A DNA stretch of 12,414 bases. Source: UBA12276 sp041476285. Its GTDB lineage: Archaea; Micrarchaeota; Micrarchaeia; Micrarchaeales; Micrarchaeaceae. The stretch spans positions 1 to 12,414 of the forward strand of contig JBGOTD010000016.1 in assembly GCA_041476285.1 (NCBI GenBank). The letters are read 5' to 3'. Below, piece after piece: positions 1 to 6,121 of the stretch. The translations under genes were made by a program, and so were the position numbers. The notes beneath the pieces are model-generated. The model was given only the letters and a program-made list of their open reading frames with translations. It did no database searches and was not told the origin of the DNA. Position 1 is the first letter of the stretch. Each line of letters opens with the position of its first letter.

Positions 1-37
1 AAATAAAAAATAGAAAAGGAAACTAAATTAGTTTCCT
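1..37 (-). terminator. Palindrome plus U-tract terminator of the sensor/secreted-protein unit
   Basis: Seen directly: a perfect 9-bp inverted repeat, AGGAAACTA at 17-25 and TAGTTTCCT at 29-37, with a 3-nt loop. On the minus strand it is followed by a T-rich run (complement of 1-16). The hairpin contains the TAA stop (30..28) and the last codons of the secreted-protein gene, so coding and termination signals overlap. U-tracts are the known core of archaeal intrinsic termination; the hairpin is an extra. Confidence 0.7.
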
Positions 38-615
38 CTCTTTATTTGTCTGTTTATCCAATTCCTTGCAAACTTGCCCCTGAAACCAAAGCCGAACGCA
101 TCCTGTATTGTCGTATTGTCAGATATGCATGTCTTCAGTTGGCTGAACGGAGTCTGCAGGTTTGTCAGCAAACTCTGCCTTTTCGTCTGGTTTAGATTTT
201 CAAACGCGCTGAACGCATGCTTATACAGATTGTTCAGGTCGTTGTTGAATGCCTCAAAGTCGCTTCTTACCGTGCCGTACGAGACATTTGCCCTCGCATC
301 TGCCTGGAACTTTGTGTTATCTGCGTTGATTTTTGATACATTAAGGCTCACATTCAAGCTGTTTGCTGCAATTGGCGCAGCCCTGTCTGCGAATGTTGTC
401 TTGCACTGGGTTACTGCCTCAAGGTACTGCAATCCTGCAGTCTTGTTTGCGGCTGCGTTACGATGCCCCTTAAAAAAGAGCAGACCACCCTGTGTTTCAT
501 TGTGCTGTGCGGTATGGCTTATGCCATTAAGACTGCCATTGCTCCTTGCACCTGCAATGCCTATGCCTGTTGCTAACAATGCAACTAAAACAAAGGCCAT
601 TATTTTCGTATTCAT
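28..615 (-). CDS. Small secreted, sequon-rich protein of unknown function
   Basis: About 195 aa from the ATG at 615..613. I chose this start because it puts a clean signal peptide at the N-terminus: a Lys at residue 4, a hydrophobic stretch over about residues 5-20, and a small-residue AGA cleavage region near 21-23. An in-frame ATG at 660 adds 15 residues in front and directly abuts the upstream stop, so it is less likely. The exported part has 8 N-X-S/T sequons (NGS, NET, NKT, NVS three times, NQT, NTT), two Cys that could form a disulfide, and a mainly helical, polar composition. The C-terminus is Phe/Gly/Arg rich (FGFGFRGKF). The gene lies 46 nt behind the HTH-DUF4382 gene on the same strand and is probably cotranscribed. 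I recognise no family. A glycosylated surface or periplasm-like partner of the upstream membrane protein is inference. Confidence 0.75.
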   Translation of the reverse strand: MNTKIMAFVLVALLATGIGIAGARSNGSLNGISHTAQHNETQGGLLFFKGHRNAAANKTAGLQYLEAVTQCKTTFADRAAPIAANSLNVSLNVSKINADNTKFQADARANVSYGTVRSDFEAFNNDLNNLYKHAFSAFENLNQTKRQSLLTNLQTPFSQLKTCISDNTTIQDAFGFGFRGKFARNWINRQIKRGN

Positions 616-661
616 TTTTACCACTTCAAGATTTAACATAAGCATAGGCGATGCCAGCATG

Positions 662-2272
662 CTAGCATTCGCCCATTGTGAGATTGGCGCATGAGCCGCC
701 CCTTACTACCAATTTACCTATTATCCCTACACTTGTATTGTTCGTGCCGCCTTCAACAGATTCGTTTACGCCTGTGCCATTGCCAGTTGATGAAATTATT
801 CCCCTGGCTATCAACCTGCCTTTTATTGACTGACCTATACCAACGGCGATTGAATTCGGATTTTCCGATTGGTTTGATGTGCAATAAAGTCCGCCACCAT
901 GCAAAGTGCAATCCGCATTAAAGCTTCCCTCGCCTTTGCTGTGTACTGATATGTTGAGTAATGTGACGTTCATTTCATCGCCCCATTTAGAGTACACGCC
1001 GTTATTCAGGTCAGATGCGCTGATATTTAGCGATGCGTTATTGTTTCTGTAAATTCCTTCAGGGCACGTAGTTCCCTTAATCATCCTGCATGGCATCCCC
1101 ATTCCTCTGCCCATAGGGCAACACACAACATGATCTGTTTCAGTTATGTTATCTGTTGCATTTGCCTGTGTATTGAGGCTTAGGCCCATTATGATTTCAT
1201 TATCGCTGCCTGTTGCGTTCAGGATTCCGCTTGCGTCTCCGCCTATGAATAAGCTACGTTCCGTCCTTATTATTATGGGGATATGGCCATTTCCTTTGGC
1301 TAGCAAAATGCCCCTTCCGCCTTCCTCTACACTGACATTGTACTGCGCAGAGAAATTATGCATCATGTTTCCGTGCTCATCCATGCCAAATTCCTCAACC
1401 GACTTCAATTTGCCCGGACCCCTTGCCATTACTATGGAGTTCTCGTTAAGATTCAATTCACTGTCGTCCACGTGCCTCACGCTAACTACAGGTAGCATTA
1501 CTATCTTTCCATTTCCAGTTATGTGCAAAGAGTGCGCAAGGTCGAAGTCCACATTTATCCAGCTTGTTGTATTGTTTGAGATGTTGAAAGTGCCAACAAT
1601 CATCAATCTTCCCGAAGGCAAGAAAACGCTTTCATTTGTGCCGTTTATCGTTGCCGTGACATTAGATATCTGAAGCACAATGTCATCATATATGCCATTG
1701 CTTAGCTTTACTCCGGACATTATGCTTGATATGTTCTTCAGTTGTATGAGGTCAAAAGTATTCGCCTGCAGTGGTATGGTGTACCATTTCCCATTGGATT
1801 CGCTATGTATGCTTACATTTTGAACAGTAACTACCAAGGCACTTATATTATAGAATGTTGGTGCATCTGAAACCGTGAATAAAGTGCTGCCTGATGGGAC
1901 CGAGGCGCCAGGTGCAAGATACACCTGCTGTGCGACTGCTGTATTTACCACGCCCTTTCCTGCATAGAATGCATAAACAAAAAGAAGCGCAAGCGCAACT
2001 GCTGCCATAGGTATTCCAACTCTCTTGATGTATGTCCATTTTTCGTTACCAGGCCTGTTTTGAATATAATCCCTTTTATTTATTTCATAATATTTCCACT
2101 TTCTTGGTCTGTCCTCAACGAGCCTTATGTTACCAGAGTCCATCAACTCCTGTAGATGTTGGCTTACTGTTGAAGGAGCAAGTCCTAGCTTGTCGCTTAT
2201 GTCCGTTAGGGTTTCATGCTTCTCTTCCAGCATTTCTATTATCTTTCTTTTTGTATCTCCTGTCTTACCCAT
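662..2272 (-). CDS. Membrane-anchored winged-helix regulator with outer DUF4382-like domain
   Basis: 536 aa. Residues about 9-67 form an ArsR/MarR-like winged helix: an amphipathic helix, then TLTDISDKLGLAPSTVSQHL as helix-turn-helix, then a wing rich in Arg/Lys. Residues 85-104 are one hydrophobic transmembrane segment preceded by basic residues, so the HTH is cytoplasmic and the remaining 430 residues are outside. Residues about 129-266 match my memory of DUF4382: SDAPTFYNISALVVTVQNVS, then a TFDLIQL block, NGIYDDIVLQISNV, LPSGRLMIVG, and VDFDLAHSLHITGNGK. The outer part holds about 24 N-X-S/T sequons. A Cys/Met cluster (C384, C385, M387, M391, M393, C395, M397, C403) could bind a metal such as copper; this is inference. 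GGTG at 2281-2278 is a good ribosome site for the ATG at 2272. A one-component surface-to-DNA regulator is the natural reading; the ligand and target genes are unknown. Confidence 0.85.
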   Translation of the reverse strand: MGKTGDTKRKIIEMLEEKHETLTDISDKLGLAPSTVSQHLQELMDSGNIRLVEDRPRKWKYYEINKRDYIQNRPGNEKWTYIKRVGIPMAAVALALLFVYAFYAGKGVVNTAVAQQVYLAPGASVPSGSTLFTVSDAPTFYNISALVVTVQNVSIHSESNGKWYTIPLQANTFDLIQLKNISSIMSGVKLSNGIYDDIVLQISNVTATINGTNESVFLPSGRLMIVGTFNISNNTTSWINVDFDLAHSLHITGNGKIVMLPVVSVRHVDDSELNLNENSIVMARGPGKLKSVEEFGMDEHGNMMHNFSAQYNVSVEEGGRGILLAKGNGHIPIIIRTERSLFIGGDASGILNATGSDNEIIMGLSLNTQANATDNITETDHVVCCPMGRGMGMPCRMIKGTTCPEGIYRNNNASLNISASDLNNGVYSKWGDEMNVTLLNISVHSKGEGSFNADCTLHGGGLYCTSNQSENPNSIAVGIGQSIKGRLIARGIISSTGNGTGVNESVEGGTNNTSVGIIGKLVVRGGSCANLTMGEC

Positions 2273-2302
2273 TCAAGCACCAAATAATTAATGCTGCTAA
2301 AC

Positions 2303-2312
2303 ATATATAAAG
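2303..2312 (-). promoter_or_regulatory. TATA box for the HTH-DUF4382 unit
   Basis: The minus strand reads CTTTATATAT over 2312..2303. A start about 25 nt downstream would fall near 2280, giving a leader of under 10 nt that still contains GGTG (2281-2278). Typical archaeal TBP site by sequence; the start site is inferred. Confidence 0.6.
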
Positions 2313-2337
2313 GGCATTCAGATTTTTAGGTTTTCAT

Positions 2338-2402
2338 TTCGGTTTTATCTCTGCAAAATTAAAGAAAGCACAAACTGCTTTAATAAAATTAATTCGGTTT
2401 TT
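2338..2402. repeat. Direct and inverted repeats in the divergent intergenic region
   Basis: TTCGGTTTT occurs at 2338-2346 and again at 2393-2401. Between them is an inverted repeat, AAAGCA (2365-2370) and TGCTTT (2376-2381), with a 5-nt spacer. The region separates the divergent promoters of the HTH gene and the aldo/keto reductase gene, so these could be operator elements, for instance for the winged-helix protein. The repeats are short and AT-rich, so chance is possible. Confidence 0.3.
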
Positions 2403-2438
2403 GACTGTTTGCAATGGGAATAAATTAATAACCTTCGA

Positions 2439-2444
2439 TATAAA
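2439..2444 (+). promoter_or_regulatory. TATA box of aldo/keto reductase gene
   Basis: TATAAA at 2439-2444 lies 20-25 nt before the ATG at 2464. Transcription would start at or next to that ATG, giving a leaderless mRNA. This favours 2464 over the TTG at 2401, which lies upstream of the box. Confidence 0.55.
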
Positions 2445-2463
2445 TTTATCCAATGGTCCTAGG

Positions 2464-3402
2464 ATGAACTACAAAGAACTGAACGACACTGGAGAAAAAA
2501 TACCAGAAATAGGCATAGGCACTTGGAAAATGGGCGCGAAACCCGAAAAGGAAAAAGAGACATTAAGGAAGGCAATAAAAGAAGGCATACAGTTTATAGA
2601 CACCGCAGAAATGTATGCTACGGAATGGATAGTCGGAGATGTGATAAAAGATCAAAAGAAAGTTTTTATTGCGACAAAAGTGTCACCCAGCCACTTCAGC
2701 TACAAGGACGTAATTAGCGCATGCAATGCAAGCCTGAGAAATTTAGGAGTAAAACAAATAGACCTGTATCAACTTCACTGGCCGAACCATAGGATGCCCA
2801 TAAAGGAGACGATGAGGGCCATGGAGGAACTGGCAGACTCCGGAAAGATAAAGTACATAGGGGTAAGCAATTTTAGCGTTAATGAACTGATAGATGCGCA
2901 AAATGCAATGGGCAGATACGAAATAGTGTCTAACCAAGTGGAGTATAGCGTGCTTTTCAGAGACATAGAAAAGGAACTGCTTGATTTTTGCAATACAAAC
3001 AAAATAACAGTCATAGCATACAGTCCATTAGGTACCGGAGCACTCTACAGCCAAAAATATGCAAAAGCATTCCAAAAACTGGCAGAAATAGGCAAGCCGC
3101 ACAAAAAAACAGCAACACAGGTCGCATTAAACTGGCTCATATCCAAGCCTAATGTTGTCGCAATACCTAAAACAGGCGATACTGAACACATGCTTGAGAT
3201 CTTGGGCTCATCGGGCTGGAGACTTACGAAGAGCGAACAGGGCGAGATAGATGCCATCGAGCAAAGGAAGCCATCGCTTGCAGGCATTTTTTATCCTGTC
3301 CTAAAGCAAACGAGCTGGTGGGCGAATGCGATGCAGTCTTTCAACGAGAAAAGGAGCAAAGCCCATCAAAAGAGGAGCACTACCAGGTCCTCGAAGAAAT
3401 AA
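2464..3402 (+). CDS. Aldo/keto reductase
   Basis: 312 aa from ATG 2464; the frame is open back to a TTG at 2401, but the TATA box at 2439 and the family N-terminus (LNDTGEKIPEIGIGTW) support the ATG. NAD(P)H-dependent TIM-barrel oxidoreductase of carbonyl compounds, cytosolic. The catalytic tetrad is complete: D46 and Y51 (FIDTAEMY), K72 (IATKVSP) and H105 (QLHWPNH). Other family blocks are GVSNFSV, the NQVEYS strand, YSPLGTG and VAIPKT, the last being the cofactor phosphate region. The substrate cannot be told from sequence; family members of this type reduce sugars, aldehydes or 2,5-diketogluconate-like ketones. The last about 20 residues are a Lys/Arg/Ser-rich tail, and their codons overlap the 3' end of the convergent methyltransferase gene by 37 bp. 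That overlap may explain the odd composition of the tail. Confidence 0.92.
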   Translation: MNYKELNDTGEKIPEIGIGTWKMGAKPEKEKETLRKAIKEGIQFIDTAEMYATEWIVGDVIKDQKKVFIATKVSPSHFSYKDVISACNASLRNLGVKQIDLYQLHWPNHRMPIKETMRAMEELADSGKIKYIGVSNFSVNELIDAQNAMGRYEIVSNQVEYSVLFRDIEKELLDFCNTNKITVIAYSPLGTGALYSQKYAKAFQKLAEIGKPHKKTATQVALNWLISKPNVVAIPKTGDTEHMLEILGSSGWRLTKSEQGEIDAIEQRKPSLAGIFYPVLKQTSWWANAMQSFNEKRSKAHQKRSTTRSSKK

Positions 3403-3908
3403 TGTGCCTTTGATACTATCTTCGCACCCAGTTTTTTCACATCATTTTCATATTCGTTGAAAGAACTTTCAAGGAGCAAGACAGCACGTTTTTCCAACAA
3501 ATGTTCCTTGTAAGAACGGATGAACCTTTCAATATAGTCCCTCCCTTTCATTCCTCCATCAAGAGCAACATGATCCTTCCTTTCACTTATAAGATATGGC
3601 GGATTGAATATTATGGTGTTAAATTTCTCATTTATACCATCGAACATGTCAGAATTTACAAACTTTCCGCCAACACCGTTCAGTGCCGAATTCTTTCTTG
3701 CGCATTCCAATGCATTTGTATCTATATCAGAAAAAGTGACTTCGCAGCCGTTCTTTGCTGCAACTATTCCCTGTATGCCGCTGCCGGTTCCAAGATCCAG
3801 AACCTTTCCAAATGCATATCTGTTCACTTCATCTGCAAGCAGATATGAATCCTCCCTAGGTTCATATACATTTTTGCAGGTGCTTATCTGTAAGTCTTTG
3901 ATTTCCAC
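3366..3908 (-). CDS. HemK2/Mtq2-like protein N5-glutamine methyltransferase (archaeal PrmC type)
   Basis: 180 aa class I SAM methyltransferase. The N-terminal YEPRED block (15-20) with SYLLADE is the hallmark of the HemK2/Mtq2 branch. The SAM loop is LDLGTGSGI (37-45), the acidic end of strand 2 is SDID (60-63), and the catalytic NPPY is at 102-105, which places the target on a glutamine side chain. Known role of the family: methylation of the GGQ glutamine of release factor aRF1, normally with a Trm112-like zinc-finger partner; no such partner gene is visible here. Length fits the short archaeal and eukaryotic form, which lacks the bacterial PrmC N-terminal domain. The start is GTG at 3908; the ATG at 3910 is out of frame and soon hits a stop. 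An AT-rich TTAAATTA at about 3935-3928 could give a leaderless transcript. Confidence 0.88.
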   Translation of the reverse strand: MEIKDLQISTCKNVYEPREDSYLLADEVNRYAFGKVLDLGTGSGIQGIVAAKNGCEVTFSDIDTNALECARKNSALNGVGGKFVNSDMFDGINEKFNTIIFNPPYLISERKDHVALDGGMKGRDYIERFIRSYKEHLLEKRAVLLLESSFNEYENDVKKLGAKIVSKAHYFFEDLVVLLF

Positions 3909-3935
3909 ATAAGCTTTCCTATCATCATTAATTTA

Positions 3936-3983
3936 ACCCTTATCAAAAAATAAAAAAAAGAAAAAGAAAAAAACAAACCAAGC
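3936..3983 (-). terminator. U-tract terminator behind the Cys-rich small gene
   Basis: On the plus strand this is almost pure A with a few G/C/T. The minus transcript therefore has several runs of U (up to eight) starting about 15-20 nt after the TAG at 3996..3994. This matches the known U-rich archaeal terminator and separates the 103-aa gene from the methyltransferase gene that follows on the same strand. Confidence 0.6.
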
Positions 3984-3993
3984 CCTGGTCGAA

Positions 3994-4305
3994 CTACTTT
4001 GAAGGCAGTCTGCCCTTTGCATCACTGCGGACTATTTCGTACTCTATGCCCTCTCCGCATATACTTACCTGCATTCTGTATGCTACTCCTTTCATCTGTT
4101 CTGCCATCAGTCTCTCGCTTATCTTCTTGCAGCGAATCTCTTCCCTTATCTGGCATATGAGCTCCTCCCTTAACTTTATGTCGCTCATCTTGGAGTCTAT
4201 CTTTGCCTCTTCGGTAAGGTCTGCGCAGTACATGCCGTTCATTTCCTCAACCACGGAATCTATGCACCTTCCAAGCTCACGCTCGCATTTGCCTCTTGAT
4301 TCCAT
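3994..4305 (-). CDS. Small Cys-containing, predominantly helical orphan protein
   Basis: 103 aa, ATG at 4305. Not recognised. It has six Cys (C7, C14, C27, C51, C59, C83), with pairs spaced C-X6-C and C-X7-C that would sit on one face of helices, and a highly charged middle (residues about 28-70) rich in Glu/Lys/Arg that looks helical or coiled coil. The last 25 residues look like a strand-rich end. There is no signal peptide and no membrane segment, so it is probably cytosolic. The Cys could bind zinc or an Fe-S cluster, but no standard zinc motif (CXXC) is present. The gene has its own TATA-like box at 4454..4445, an unusually long leader of about 120 nt, and a U-tract terminator, so it is probably monocistronic. 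The opposite strand is open over much of the same stretch, so coding status is likely but not certain. Confidence 0.6.
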   Translation of the reverse strand: MESRGKCERELGRCIDSVVEEMNGMYCADLTEEAKIDSKMSDIKLREELICQIREEIRCKKISERLMAEQMKGVAYRMQVSICGEGIEYEIVRSDAKGRLPSK

Positions 4306-4440
4306 TCGTTAACCCCAGGATCCGCACCTACGCTACAACTACAGGCTTCAACCTCAGAAAAAGCACCCGTTCACAACACAGGCAATAACCTATTTGTAAG
4401 GCGCAGGTATGCGCAACTTCCTTGCTAGTATAGCGCATTA
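4306..4440 (-). promoter_or_regulatory. Long, possibly structured leader of the 103-aa gene
   Basis: The minus-strand RNA from about 4425 to 4306 can close a long stem: CGCATACCTGCG (4413..4402) with CGTAGGTGCG (4332..4323), ten pairs including one G-U, with a 2-nt bulge. It encloses about 70 nt. Part of this region is repeated downstream at 4550-4585. A candidate cis-acting RNA; no known riboswitch class is recognised. Confidence 0.35.
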
Positions 4441-4444
4441 AAAA

Positions 4445-4454
4445 TATTTATATC
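4445..4454 (-). promoter_or_regulatory. TATA-like box for the 103-aa gene
   Basis: The minus strand reads GATATAAATA over 4454..4445. A start about 25 nt downstream falls near 4425-4420, just before the proposed leader stem. The region is symmetric enough (TTAAAAATATTTATATC on the plus strand) that the direction is not certain. Confidence 0.45.
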
Positions 4455-4533
4455 TTGCCATAAATGTTTACTTGAATATACAAATATGTAATAAAGGAAA
4501 AGAATTAAATATCTTGACATTCATAAACAATAC

Positions 4534-4585
4534 GGCCAAGAAACCTTGGTCAACCTCAGAAACGCGCCTGCGCTACGGCGCAGGC
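4534..4585. other. Two adjacent stable hairpins behind the RCK operon
   Basis: Hairpin one is GGCCAAG (4534-4540) with CTTGGTC (4545-4551), one G-U pair, loop AAAC. Hairpin two is GCCTGCGC (4566-4573) with GCGCAGGC (4578-4585), perfect, loop TACG. On the minus strand hairpin two begins only 3 nt after the TAG stop of the last RCK gene, so it may mark the mRNA 3' end; no U-run follows it directly. On the plus strand TTAAATAT at 4505-4512 could instead drive a short RNA of about 55 nt. Both readings are inference. Confidence 0.4.
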
Positions 4586-4588
4586 AAA

Positions 4589-5338
4589 CTATTCATTCTT
4601 GAATCCCCTTTTTGAAAGAAGCCTTTTTACCATCTCATCACCTATGTTCTGGCCCGCAGTGCTTTCCACCAATATTGTCTTGTATACGCCAGCTCTTTCA
4701 AGCCTGTCTAGGTTCTGCTCGTCATTTGCCTTTACAATTATGTCTATGCTCTGATTTACTGCCTTAGCCGTTATGGTTACAAGCGCATTCTGTATGTCGT
4801 CCCTGCTGCAAGCCACCACACATCTGGCTCTGTTTATACCTGCAATGTCAAATGTTTCAGCAGACCTTATGTCGCCCTGTATTGCAAGCTCGCCTTCTCT
4901 ATAAAGATGCAAGAGCTCCCTCTTGTTCTCAACAATCGTCACCGGCTTTATCCCGGAATTCCTGAGTTCCTGCTGCAACGCTTTCGCAAAACTATTGTAT
5001 GGCGCTATTATCACATGGCCTTTCAGTCTGTTGATTTTTGACAACACAATACGCTCTCTTAGGTTTATGTTGCTTATGAAATCGAAGAACCACGCAGCTA
5101 ATATTACGGTAATCATCGGGAATATGGCAGAATCAAGCAATTTTGAAGTCAGTATTAGCGGATTGGATGCTGCGCTAAGCGGTATTAAGACATAACTTAC
5201 CTGAAGCGAATCAAGGGCATTGTCTATCAATGCGATCTGCAAGCTTATGCCAGAGGCAACAGTAAGCACCACCGACAATATGAACAGTGCAATGGCTATG
5301 ATTATTAGCGTGTGTTGTGTTCTTTTTATGCTTACCAT
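4589..5338 (-). CDS. Two-TM RCK (TrkA-N) channel-like subunit lacking a selectivity filter, third gene of trio
   Basis: 249 aa. TM1 is about residues 10-30 and TM2 about 72-90; a linker (ISNINLRERIVLSKINRLKG) leads into an RCK domain from about 106 to 240. The layout mimics MthK-type K+ channels (TM1, pore region, TM2, RCK), but the segment between the helices has no TVGYG or TxGxG filter. In the Rossmann loop the glycines are lost: A112-P113-Y114-N115-S116-F117-A118 stands where the soluble neighbour has C-G-Y-G-V-V-G. The acidic residue after strand 2 (E137) and GDI (155-157) remain. RCK domains normally bind NAD(H), ATP/ADP or c-di-AMP and gate K+ transport. This copy probably binds no dinucleotide and may be structural. 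It follows the paralogue at 5343-6119 by 4 nt. The gene may be a diverged pore subunit or an auxiliary ring subunit. Confidence 0.8.
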   Translation of the reverse strand: MVSIKRTQHTLIIIAIALFILSVVLTVASGISLQIALIDNALDSLQVSYVLIPLSAASNPLILTSKLLDSAIFPMITVILAAWFFDFISNINLRERIVLSKINRLKGHVIIAPYNSFAKALQQELRNSGIKPVTIVENKRELLHLYREGELAIQGDIRSAETFDIAGINRARCVVACSRDDIQNALVTITAKAVNQSIDIIVKANDEQNLDRLERAGVYKTILVESTAGQNIGDEMVKRLLSKRGFKNE

Positions 5339-5342
5339 AAAA

Positions 5343-6119
5343 TCACATCTTTACTATCCTCTCTCCGAGCTCCACTCCTGCGACCACTTCCGGAACTAAG
5401 CATAACGATGCTCCTCCGCGCTGCATCTTCCTGACGCTTGTCTCTGCCCTTGCTCTGGTGATTATCTTCATATTTGGCTCCATGTGATGGGTTGTAACTA
5501 TGCCAAGGAGATTTATGAAGTCGCTCTCCGTAGAAAATATCACTGCCTTTGCATTGCTAAGTGATGCACTTTCAAGCACCTTCTTGTCTGTAAAGTCGCC
5601 CTCAACGACATTGATCTTCAGGTCACGTAGAAGGTTTACCTTCTCCGGGGTCTTTTCTATTATCACGAAATTTATTTTCTTCTTCCTTAGATCACTGCAC
5701 AGCCTTTCCGCCAGCATCGAATATCCGCATATTATCACATGCCCTTTGAGGTGTTTTGCAGTTATCACTTCCAGTCTTGATTTCAGGTCTATGTTTGAGA
5801 GCAGGTTTATGAAAGTTCCAATCAAGAAACCCACTATCACTGCCTTTGCAAGGCCGTCAATAAGTGAAATTGCAATTAAGCTATAAAATTGATAACTGAA
5901 CTCATTTCCTGAAAGCATATTGGCTATGAAAATAATCGAATATTCATCATTCGTATCAAAGAGCGCCGAAATTGTGTAATAGCTTGCCACATAAATATTA
6001 TGGGATATTAGTCGAATCAATGCGATAGAAACTACCGTTAAAAGACTGGCAGCCACAAGGAGTATAACTATTACCCTTGCGGCGACATTGTCTGACAAAT
6101 CCACGTTCGTTTCAGCCAT
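5343..6119 (-). CDS. Two-TM RCK (TrkA-N) channel-like subunit lacking a selectivity filter, second gene of trio
   Basis: 258 aa. TM1 is about 14-36, TM2 about 80-108, and the RCK domain about 126-255. The junction (LSNIDLKSRLEVITAKHLKG) aligns with that of the 249-aa neighbour, so the two are paralogues. The region between helices is rich in Tyr, Phe and Asn with no GYG-type filter, so K+ conduction as in a classic channel is doubtful. The nucleotide loop reads C131-G132-Y133-S134-M135-L136-A137: the first Gly of GxGxxG is kept, the second and third are Ser and Ala. E155 after strand 2 and GDF (174-176) are kept. The start lies 2 nt after the stop of the soluble RCK gene, implying translational coupling. 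Family knowledge suggests K+ channel or Trk-like control; an accessory or sensing membrane subunit is my inference. Confidence 0.82.
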   Translation of the reverse strand: MAETNVDLSDNVAARVIVILLVAASLLTVVSIALIRLISHNIYVASYYTISALFDTNDEYSIIFIANMLSGNEFSYQFYSLIAISLIDGLAKAVIVGFLIGTFINLLSNIDLKSRLEVITAKHLKGHVIICGYSMLAERLCSDLRKKKINFVIIEKTPEKVNLLRDLKINVVEGDFTDKKVLESASLSNAKAVIFSTESDFINLLGIVTTHHMEPNMKIITRARAETSVRKMQRGGASLCLVPEVVAGVELGERIVKM

Positions 6120-6121
6120 AA

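Larger units (their letters stand above)
4348..4585. repeat. Shuffled repeat blocks on both ends of the intergenic region
   Basis: Three blocks occur twice between the RCK gene stop and the 103-aa gene. TCAACCTCAGAAA is identical at 4348-4360 and 4550-4562. GGCGCAGG is identical at 4400-4407 and 4577-4584. CGCRCCTRCGCTAC occurs at 4323-4336 and 4563-4576 with 12 of 14 matching. Their order differs between the two sets, which suggests a local duplication with rearrangement or repeated use of one RNA or protein motif. Confidence 0.5.

Noticed and set aside
74..694. 206-aa open frame on the plus strand opposite the secreted-protein gene
   Set aside because: The minus-strand reading gives a clean signal peptide, sequons and a matching terminator; the plus reading is Cys/Leu/Phe-rich with no ordered domain and runs across the stop of one gene into the next.
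1146..1673. 175-aa open frame on the plus strand inside the sensor gene
   Set aside because: Lies wholly within the DUF4382-containing gene, whose protein has clear domain logic; composition looks like an antisense shadow.
2338..2402. CRISPR-like or phage-like short repeats
   Set aside because: Only two 9-nt copies and one short inverted repeat; at most operator sites. No array, integrase or terminal repeat pair is seen anywhere in the window.
2401..2463. Upstream TTG start for the aldo/keto reductase
   Set aside because: It would lie before the TATA box at 2439 and add 21 residues not expected at the family N-terminus.
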